From IMG/VR virus record IMGVR_UViG_3300043446_000453, positions 1 to 25,866 of that record: 25,866 nt of DNA. One strand, given 5' to 3'. This DNA comes from a virus. The notes beneath the pieces were generated by a model. That model was not told the origin of the DNA. It made no database searches and was given only the letters and a program-made list of their open reading frames with translations. Position 1 is the first letter of the stretch. Every line of letters begins with the position of its first letter. Positions 21,165 to 25,866 of the stretch are shown piece by piece. Made by a program: the position numbers and the translations under genes.

Positions 21165-21410
21165 TCAGCAGTTCCAGGCCCGAAGGCTCTTGTTGATACG
21201 GCTGTTCGGATCTTTTGCTGTCTTGGCGGAGGTCAGCTTCTTTTTCATCCCACTCATCCTTGCGCAGAAAGAGTCGCGGCGTGAGCCGCCTTCCGGCTGG
21301 GGAGGTTTCAAGTTCATGCCTTGCTTTTTGGCAGAGGCTCGCCCCTTGGCGTTCAGGCCGCCGTTGGGGTTCTTGCCTTCCTTGCGTTGCCATGCTGGGG
21401 ATTTAGCCAT
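21165..21410 (-). CDS. Small Lys-rich phage protein, 81 residues (DUF6321-like)
   Basis: I use ATG 21410, which overlaps the preceding gene by 8 bp; a longer frame lies inside that gene. The pattern MAKSPAWQRKEGKNPNGGLN, SAKKQGMNLKPPQPEGG, SRRDSFCARMSGMKKKLTS and DPNSRINKSLRAWNC is one I recognise as the DUF6321-type phage protein. It is very basic and ends in Cys. The SFCARMSGMK block is the most conserved part in my memory of the family. Function unknown. Confidence 0.82.
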   Translation of the reverse strand: MAKSPAWQRKEGKNPNGGLNAKGRASAKKQGMNLKPPQPEGGSRRDSFCARMSGMKKKLTSAKTAKDPNSRINKSLRAWNC

Positions 21411-21693
21411 AGAACACCGTGATTGACGCAATATTGGTCAACGTGGCGTAGATGTTCGTGTAAAACCGCACACCTTCGCCAGGCACCAGTACGTAAAAAG
21501 AATTAGGATTTGAATTGGCCGGGATGTCAATCTCGATGAGCGTTGTCCCGCCCGAACCGCCATCCTTGAGCAACAACGTGCCAGCGGCGCTGGCCGTGGC
21601 ACAGATAGAAAAGCCCTTCACACGTGCAGGCTGAGCGTACACGCTACCCGACGCATTCAGGTGGGCTGACTTGACGTCATACTGCATCGTCAT
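21403..21693 (-). CDS. Small beta-rich virion-like protein, 96 residues
   Basis: ATG 21693 follows AGGAG with 6-base spacing. The protein is all-beta in appearance (YDVKSAHLNASGSVYAQPAR, FSICATASAAGTLLLKDGG, TLIEIDIPAN, FYVLVPGEGVRFYTNIYATL). This resembles small phage virion proteins of the jelly-roll or spike type that carry GxGVRF near the end. It has no charge clusters, unlike its basic neighbours downstream. It probably belongs to the structural proteins after the capsid gene. No named family recognised. Confidence 0.72.
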   Translation of the reverse strand: MTMQYDVKSAHLNASGSVYAQPARVKGFSICATASAAGTLLLKDGGSGGTTLIEIDIPANSNPNSFYVLVPGEGVRFYTNIYATLTNIASITVFYG

Positions 21694-21705
21694 GAAGTGC
21701 TCCTA

Positions 21706-22161
21706 TCAGACGTTCTGCTGACCAGCCAGGGGATCAACCACGAAATACGTGATGTAGCCGCCAACGGTGCCGGAACCAGACGTGTCGATCGTCACAGTGA
21801 CATAGGACATTTCGCTGGTAGCGGTCAGGGTCAAGCCGCTGGTAACAACACCGGCAGAAGCCACAGACAGGTTGTTGGCAATAGCCGCGCCGGTCACGGT
21901 ACCGCTAGTGTAACCACGGGTGCCCAAATCCACAGAACCAGCGCCTGCGTCATTGATATACACGCCGAGTACAACAGCGCCAGCGGGAAGAATCAGAGCG
22001 GGAGAGCCAGAGGCAGACGCAACGGTGACGTTGGTGGCGGTGGCTACAGAGGCGTCGGCAATGTAAAACTGAGCGGCCATAACGCCGGAACCACAGTAAG
22101 CGGTGCGAGTCTGATCGCCGCCGCCCGAACGCCAAATGCTTTGGGTGGTAGAGAGTGCCAT
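21706..22161 (-). CDS. Beta-rich structural protein after the capsid terminator, 151 residues
   Basis: ATG 22161 follows AAGGA with 9-base spacing and is the first gene after the intrinsic terminator. Residues 1-30 contain STTQSIWRSGGGDQTRTAYC, and the rest is a Gly/Ala/Thr/Val-rich beta protein (VTVASASGSPALILPAGAVV, VDLGTRGYTSGTVTGAAIAN, MSYVTVTIDTSGSG, GGYITYFVVDP). The sequence style matches small capsid or virion surface proteins. No catalytic motif or membrane span is seen. Likely a virion component, possibly a second decoration protein; not assigned to a named family. Confidence 0.72.
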   Translation of the reverse strand: MALSTTQSIWRSGGGDQTRTAYCGSGVMAAQFYIADASVATATNVTVASASGSPALILPAGAVVLGVYINDAGAGSVDLGTRGYTSGTVTGAAIANNLSVASAGVVTSGLTLTATSEMSYVTVTIDTSGSGTVGGYITYFVVDPLAGQQNV

Positions 22162-22296
22162 GATGAATTGTCCTTACGTACAAGATCAGCGCATCAGTCG
22201 GTACGTCGTCTGCCGGGTCAGTCTGATGCACCGGGGGTCCCGGGCTTGCTAACAATATACAACAAAAGAAAAGGGGGCACAAGGCCCCCTTTCTGC
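22162..22296. other. 135 bp intergenic region after the capsid gene
   Basis: This is the only long non-coding stretch in the window. It holds the terminator (separate entry), a small GC-rich hairpin (CCGGG-GGT-CCCGG, 22231-22243), and a 7 bp inverted repeat GCATCAG/CTGATGC (22191-22197 and 22223-22229, 25 bases apart) just upstream of the next gene's ribosome site. I see no convincing -35/-10 pair. A phage-specific promoter or RNA-processing site is possible. Confidence 0.5.
22258..22291 (-). terminator. Intrinsic terminator after the major capsid gene
   Basis: On the minus strand AAAGGGGGC and GCCCCCTTT form a perfect 9 bp stem (22269-22277 with 22283-22291) with a 5-base loop, followed by a T-rich run (TCTTTTGTTG). 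It starts 5 bp past the capsid stop. It should limit read-through from the highly expressed head genes into the tail genes. Confidence 0.88.
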
Positions 22297-23226
22297 TTAC
22301 GCTCCGGCAGAGCCCCAGATTCCCAGGGGATCAGACCAGCCGAACGAATAACGCTCGCGGGCCTTGTAGCGGACGTTGCCGGTGTCGAAATCACCGTCCA
22401 TCGAGTTAGCCAGAGGCATACGCTCGAAGTGCTTCATGCCGTTGGGCACGTCGGTCAACAGGAACCAAGCGTTGCTATCGGTCAAGAAGTGGTTGACGGT
22501 GTAACCTTCCGGCACAGCACCCATCTGCTTCAGGGCGTTGATGTCGTTGTCGTTCGTACCAACACGCAGCTCGGTGTCAAGCAGGCGCTTGGCAACGAAC
22601 ATCAGTGCCGGAGGAACAACCATCTTACGCGGCTTGGCAGCGATCAGCAGACCACGTTCATCGGTCCACGCAGCGATCTGGATCACAGCATTTTCCAAGG
22701 AGGTCTCGTTCAGGTCAACGGCCACGGTCGGGCTGTTGTAGTTCACACCACCGTTAACCAGGGGGTGACCAACACGAACGCTGCTGGAGTTAACACCGAA
22801 CAGCGACACGCCGTCACCGCCGGGATAAGAACCGTTGAAACCGTTGTTGATAACGGAGGCGGCTTTTACCTGCTTGGTGTAGGACATGGCGCGGGCCAGG
22901 GCCTTGGTGTAACGAGCAGACAGGCTGTCGTACAGGTTATCTTCGATCGCTTCTTCAGTGATCGAGAAACCCAAGGCGATGGTCTCGTGGGTGTAGCGGG
23001 CGGTGAATGCTTCCTGCGCGTTGTCGTAAGCGATGGCAGAGCCTTCGTTCTTGACAGGAGCAGCCTGGAAGCCAGCCAGCTTGGTTTCTTCTTCAAAGCT
23101 ACGCTCCGACTTCTCGGTTTCGTAGATCTCTTTGTGCTCTTCGCCGTAACGGGCGTACTCCATGCCGAACAAAGCGTTCAGGCCGGGGAGCAGTTCCTTG
23201 AGCAGTTGTGCGCGTGAAATTGCCAT
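22297..23226 (-). CDS. Major capsid protein (HK97-type fold expected)
   Basis: A 309-residue protein with a strong ribosome site (AAGGAG, 6-base spacing) at ATG 23226. N-terminal helix ISRAQLLKELLPGLNALFG, an E-loop-like segment with RSFEEETKLAGFQAAPVKNE, the central helix RYTKALARAMSYTKQVKAAS, and PPALMFVAKRLLDTELRVGT are typical of phage major capsids of this size. The end RYKARERYSFGWSDPLGIWG is a hallmark I associate with capsid proteins of phages with this gene order. It follows the scaffold-like and decoration-like genes and is followed by a terminator, consistent with the most abundant virion protein. No protease gene is visible nearby, so maturation cleavage is uncertain. Confidence 0.92.
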   Translation of the reverse strand: MAISRAQLLKELLPGLNALFGMEYARYGEEHKEIYETEKSERSFEEETKLAGFQAAPVKNEGSAIAYDNAQEAFTARYTHETIALGFSITEEAIEDNLYDSLSARYTKALARAMSYTKQVKAASVINNGFNGSYPGGDGVSLFGVNSSSVRVGHPLVNGGVNYNSPTVAVDLNETSLENAVIQIAAWTDERGLLIAAKPRKMVVPPALMFVAKRLLDTELRVGTNDNDINALKQMGAVPEGYTVNHFLTDSNAWFLLTDVPNGMKHFERMPLANSMDGDFDTGNVRYKARERYSFGWSDPLGIWGSAGA

Positions 23227-23236
23227 GGTTTACTCC

Positions 23237-23839
23237 TTAGATGCCGACGGCGTTGGTATAGGCGTGAGCGCCGGGGTTGAACTTCACCAACACTTCAGTG
23301 TAGGTATCGGTCAGCGGGGAAGCGAAACCGATGATCTTGAAGGCGGCAGCCGTGGTAACAACGGTGGACTCCAACGCGCTGGTCGAGTTACCGGTGGTAG
23401 TCGAGCCCGTGCTGGTGCTCTGAGCAGCAGCGAAGAAGGTGTTTGCACCAAGAGCGGCTTGGGTGACTTGGCCATCCAGCTGAGCTACGAACGTCACGTT
23501 GGGGTCAGTAATGACATACGCGGTAACCACGCCGGTGGTGCCGGAGGGGTAGTACTGAGCGTAAATCTGCTGGCCTTGCGCGTTGATGTAGGAACAGCCA
23601 ACGAACACACCCCAAGCGCCAAGCGAGCTGCCGCCGAGGTTGTTGGTTGTCAGATCCGCACCAGTAGCGGTAGACAGAGCAATGTAGCCGTTGGCGTTAA
23701 TGATAACGACTTGGCCATTGAAAAGATTGGAGCCCAGGCCTGCCGGGTCAATCAGGAACTGACTCGTAGCGCCAGCATAGGGCATGCCGTCGTTACGGTT
23801 TACGGCGCGTAGGCCGTAGGGGGCATTTGTGTTTGCCAT
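23237..23839 (-). CDS. Head decoration-like / capsid-associated structural protein
   Basis: A 200-residue protein, ATG 23839 behind AGGAG. The beginning ANTNAPYGLRAVNRNDGMPY, then FLIDPAGLGSNLFNGQVVIINANGY resembles the many phage proteins that start MANT-x-APFGLRPV and lie next to the capsid gene. The rest is beta-rich, with a LGAWGVFVGCSYINAQGQQI block and IYAQYYPSGTTGVVTAYVI. It has no membrane span or enzyme motif. Its place directly before the capsid gene makes a capsid-decorating role most likely. Confidence 0.8.
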   Translation of the reverse strand: MANTNAPYGLRAVNRNDGMPYAGATSQFLIDPAGLGSNLFNGQVVIINANGYIALSTATGADLTTNNLGGSSLGAWGVFVGCSYINAQGQQIYAQYYPSGTTGVVTAYVITDPNVTFVAQLDGQVTQAALGANTFFAAAQSTSTGSTTTGNSTSALESTVVTTAAAFKIIGFASPLTDTYTEVLVKFNPGAHAYTNAVGI

Positions 23840-23852
23840 TTAGAAACTCCTG

Positions 23853-24305
23853 TTATTTAGAACCAGAACCAAACCCGTTTCCGCGACTGGACGAAGACTT
23901 GCGGTCCGAGAACAGAGGCATGCGCGGGTCATTGTTTCGCATGAAGTGGTTGTCCACTGAGTTCATCTGATCCGACGCTTGCTTGGAGTAGTACTCATCG
24001 CGGGCACGGGCTTGTTCGACGGACATCTTGCAGAGCATGAGCCCACCGATTTCCACGTTTCCGGTCTTTTCGTTACCAAGCAGCATAAGTTCAGGATGAT
24101 CAACTGCCTTTACCGGCTCCCACCCTTCGCGCATCTTGCGACTCACGTTAGTAGGTTCAGCCTGGCCCAGGATGTGCGTCGCTACCCAGCGATACAAATA
24201 CCCAGGTTCGGGGGTCGGATCGGGCAAGTTTGTGGGCGGTACGTATACAGCCCGAGCGGTTTTTGAGCGCGACTCTAGGTCACGAGGGGTACGATTTTCA
24301 GCCAT
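23853..24305 (-). CDS. Conserved head-region protein of unknown function, 150 residues
   Basis: ATG 24305 overlaps the scaffold-like stop by 1 bp (TAATG), implying coupled translation. The pattern AVYVPPTNLPDPTPEPGYLY, RWVATHILGQAEPTNVSRKM and REGWEPVKAVDHPELMLLG, then GGLMLCKMSVEQARARDEYY is one I recognise between scaffold and capsid genes of similar phages. It ends in a Ser/Gly-rich tail (RKSSSSRGNGFGSGSK). No enzyme motif. It may assist scaffold or capsid assembly; this is from position only. Confidence 0.75.
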   Translation of the reverse strand: MAENRTPRDLESRSKTARAVYVPPTNLPDPTPEPGYLYRWVATHILGQAEPTNVSRKMREGWEPVKAVDHPELMLLGNEKTGNVEIGGLMLCKMSVEQARARDEYYSKQASDQMNSVDNHFMRNNDPRMPLFSDRKSSSSRGNGFGSGSK

Positions 24306-25273
24306 TATTGATTCTCCAGTTTTAGAACTTCTGCCACATACTTCTTGGGGTCCAGGTTGTACTTTTTAATTAACGCAGCTTGCGACGGCGTTAGTTGTAC
24401 TTTCTTCGCTCCAGTTGTACGAGTCGCGGGTGCGACCACGGCGGCAGGTTTCCTTGCCGAAGTCTCAACCGTACGGGACGGCTCGTCTCGTCTACCACCG
24501 AAAACCTCGGGGAACGTCGACTTCACGCGAGCGTCTATCTGCTCGAAGTATTCATCAGAGCGGGGGTCTACCCCGTTGTTGACTAGCTTTTGATGCAGCC
24601 CTAGTGCGTAGCTGGTGATTTCCTCGAATCCCTGGGCGCCGAACCACTGGTTTTTTGCTTGCCAGCGCAAGGTCTTTTCGTCGGCTTGAACCCGTTGGGG
24701 TTGCGGTTGGCTAGTTTGTACTACAGCTTCTTCACGCTGTAAAGGGGGTGCCCGGAAATTTTTTGCGTTCTTGACTTCCCACGTCGCCTCGGCCAGGGCT
24801 TCCTGGGCGGCAACGATGGCGTCGGAGTCATATGACTCCTGGGCCGCCTTTAGCTCACGCCGGGCCTTGTCCAGCTTGGCTTCCGCCGCCTCGTTGGCCA
24901 TGGTCATGTACTGCTGCGTGCCGGAGTCCACGTACGCCTTGAGGCGTTTGTTCTCCTCGATAATGTGCTGAGCAAGACGCTCAAGCTCCTCTTTCTCACG
25001 AGCCAGGGCTTCCTTGGCTCGGCGCTCGTCGTGGCGGGCGTGGGTCAGCTCCTTGATGCGTTTTTGCGCACCCTGGGTGTATGACTCAATCTCGTCGTCC
25101 GTTGGGTCCTCCACCTCACGGTCTAGGGGGCGACGGCCACGATCTCTCTCGGGAGTGTCGTCAACGATCTCGATCTCAACGTCGTCTCCTGCGACGGTGA
25201 TCTCAACGTCATCCGCCGGGGCGGACCTCTTTTCTTCTTCCAGCTCGTCTGGAAATTTATATGCGTCGTTCAT
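24305..25273 (-). CDS. Probable scaffolding protein, coiled-coil, 322 residues
   Basis: ATG 25273 follows AAAGGAG with 6-base spacing. Residues 1-65 are very acidic (EEEKRSAPADDVEITVAGDD...). Residues about 66-175 are a long charged coiled coil (IKELTHARHDERRAKEALAR, EKEELERLAQHIIEENKRLK). Residues about 175-290 are a flexible linker with a helix. The C-terminal 35 residues (KKVQLTPSQAALIKKYNLDP, then KKYVAEVLKLENQ) form a basic helical end. This acidic N-terminus, coiled-coil middle and basic helical C-terminus is the general design of phage scaffolds, whose C-terminus binds the capsid protein. It lies upstream of the capsid gene. There is no protease motif. Confidence 0.75.
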   Translation of the reverse strand: MNDAYKFPDELEEEKRSAPADDVEITVAGDDVEIEIVDDTPERDRGRRPLDREVEDPTDDEIESYTQGAQKRIKELTHARHDERRAKEALAREKEELERLAQHIIEENKRLKAYVDSGTQQYMTMANEAAEAKLDKARRELKAAQESYDSDAIVAAQEALAEATWEVKNAKNFRAPPLQREEAVVQTSQPQPQRVQADEKTLRWQAKNQWFGAQGFEEITSYALGLHQKLVNNGVDPRSDEYFEQIDARVKSTFPEVFGGRRDEPSRTVETSARKPAAVVAPATRTTGAKKVQLTPSQAALIKKYNLDPKKYVAEVLKLENQ

Positions 25274-25284
25274 CTACCACTCCT

Positions 25285-25719
25285 TTAAGCGCGGGTTATC
25301 CCACGAGGATCTTGCACAACACACTCCACCTGATCGTCATTGATCACGCGGAATTCTTTGCCAAAGATCTTGAAACGCGTACCGGTATAGGTACGAACAA
25401 GAACAAAGTCTCCCTCCTTACACCACGGGCCGGTGGGGAACCGTTCCGGGTCTTTGTAGGCAGACGCGCCCAGACGCAGAACAAACAGCACCGTAGTGGC
25501 CGTCTCTTCTTGACGCAGGGTGGTGGCATCTCGAACCAGGTCGAGACTCGTACCGGCGATCTTTTCATCGACCTCGGGCACGATACACAGCAGCTTGTGG
25601 CCAGCTGGGATTGGCAAGGCTGACGCCTTGGTTTCTGCATCCGCGCCTTCGTCCGGTTGGTCTACAGGCTGGATGTGCTTGGGCAACTGAATGCCCGGGG
25701 GCAAGAGGATTTCACTCAT
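25285..25719 (-). CDS. GroES-like co-chaperonin
   Basis: A 144-residue protein; ATG 25719 lies in the overlap with the upstream gene. A longer frame exists, but the conserved region begins later and the overlap start is typical. Residues 1-38 are a Pro-rich, acidic extension. Residues 40-136 match the GroES fold: GHKLLCIVPEVDEKIAGTSL (first strand with the R/K-x-L position), a mobile-loop region (about 60-76, DATTLRQEETATT), then KEGDFVLVRTYTGTRFKIFG and KEFRVINDDQVECVV, which line up with GroES KVGDKVLF...GTEVKIDGEEYLILREDDILAVI. T4 gp31 plays this part for its capsid. The protein probably adapts host GroEL for folding the capsid protein. Confidence 0.85.
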   Translation of the reverse strand: MSEILLPPGIQLPKHIQPVDQPDEGADAETKASALPIPAGHKLLCIVPEVDEKIAGTSLDLVRDATTLRQEETATTVLFVLRLGASAYKDPERFPTGPWCKEGDFVLVRTYTGTRFKIFGKEFRVINDDQVECVVQDPRGITRA

Positions 25720-25866
25720 CTGCTTTTTCGACTTTCTCAGCAAGGTCAATGATGTAACGCTCTGCCATCGCCAGACCCTGGATGACGCCGCAGAGTTTTT
25801 GATACTGCTCAAAAGATTGACATGAACCACCCGCCAAGTCGTCCGCGTAGTTGTTCAGGTCGCTGC
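25712..25866 (-). CDS. C-terminus of a small unknown phage protein (5' end outside window)
   Basis: Fifty residues are visible before the stop at 25714-25712; the start lies beyond the right edge. The sequence begins SDLNNYADDLAGGSCQSFEQ and continues with CGVIQGLAMAERYIIDLAEK and a charged end. The CGVIQGLxxAER helix is a pattern I recognise from small proteins before the GroES-like gene in similar phages. It overlaps that gene by 8 bp. Function unknown. Confidence 0.75.
   Translation of the reverse strand, partial: SDLNNYADDLAGGSCQSFEQYQKLCGVIQGLAMAERYIIDLAEKVEKADE

Noticed and set aside
22245-22262. TATATT as a -10 promoter element near the terminator
   Set aside because: No acceptable -35 element lies 16-18 bp upstream; that position falls in the terminator stem and T-run, so the match is likely chance.
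21697-23217. Long plus-strand open frame (506 codons) opposite the capsid gene
   Set aside because: It is antisense to the well-supported capsid and next structural gene, has no ribosome site or recognisable domain, and arises from biased codon use on the minus strand.
1-25866. tRNA genes, integrase or attachment sites
   Set aside because: No cloverleaf with a TTC-x-A-arm was seen in the few non-coding gaps, all shorter than 140 bp, and no recombinase motif occurs in any supported gene.

Overview
The window is one uninterrupted late (morphogenesis) operon of a tailed bacteriophage. Every supportable gene lies on the minus strand, so the operon reads from the right edge (25866) to the left edge (1). 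Genes are packed with 1-4 bp ATGA/TAATG overlaps or gaps of a few bases. No integrase, repressor, tRNA, CRISPR or insertion sequence is visible. Flat gp4/gp11-like connector genes and a gp10/gp12-like nozzle gene, with no sheath, tail tube or long tape measure, indicate a short-tailed (podovirus-type) phage. The holin/lysozyme cassette points to a bacterial host. An aquatic Gram-negative host, perhaps a betaproteobacterium, is an impression from protein style and is not proven by the sequence.

Layout in transcription order. Head module (25866-22297): end of a small unknown gene, a GroES-like co-chaperonin, a coiled-coil scaffold-like protein, a conserved small protein, a head decoration-like protein and the major capsid protein, closed by a strong intrinsic terminator. 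Portal and terminase are not in the window. After a 135 bp non-coding stretch come two small beta-rich virion-like proteins and then a run of very small, mostly Lys/Gly-rich genes (21410-17795). This run is interrupted by a P22 gp4-like connector and a zinc-ribbon protein, and it leads into a gp11-like tail adaptor.

Fibre module (16816-9584): two paralogous structural proteins, a protein built of 13 twenty-residue repeats, a 750-residue collagen-like fibre with a self-cleaving S74 chaperone end, a 2-oxoglutarate/Fe(II) oxygenase of the prolyl-hydroxylase type coupled directly to it, a second fibre without the chaperone end, a polyglycine-rich adhesin-like protein and a conserved small tail protein. 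A cupin follows.

Lysis module (9197-6898): a coiled-coil membrane protein probably starting at a rare ATT codon, an overlapping small membrane protein, a T4 T-holin-like protein, a three-segment GTA-type holin and a GH24 lysozyme with an E-C-T active site. Final module (6889-1): the tail nozzle, a jelly-roll virion protein, and a set of Ala/Gly/Gln-rich ejection proteins with a GNAT-like protein. The last gene, cut by the left edge, carries a GH108 peptidoglycan-hydrolase domain.

The most interesting idea is the collagen-like fibre paired with a hydroxylase: a phage may post-translationally hydroxylate its own collagen-like tail fibre. Family calls rest on reading the proteins by eye; no search was run.
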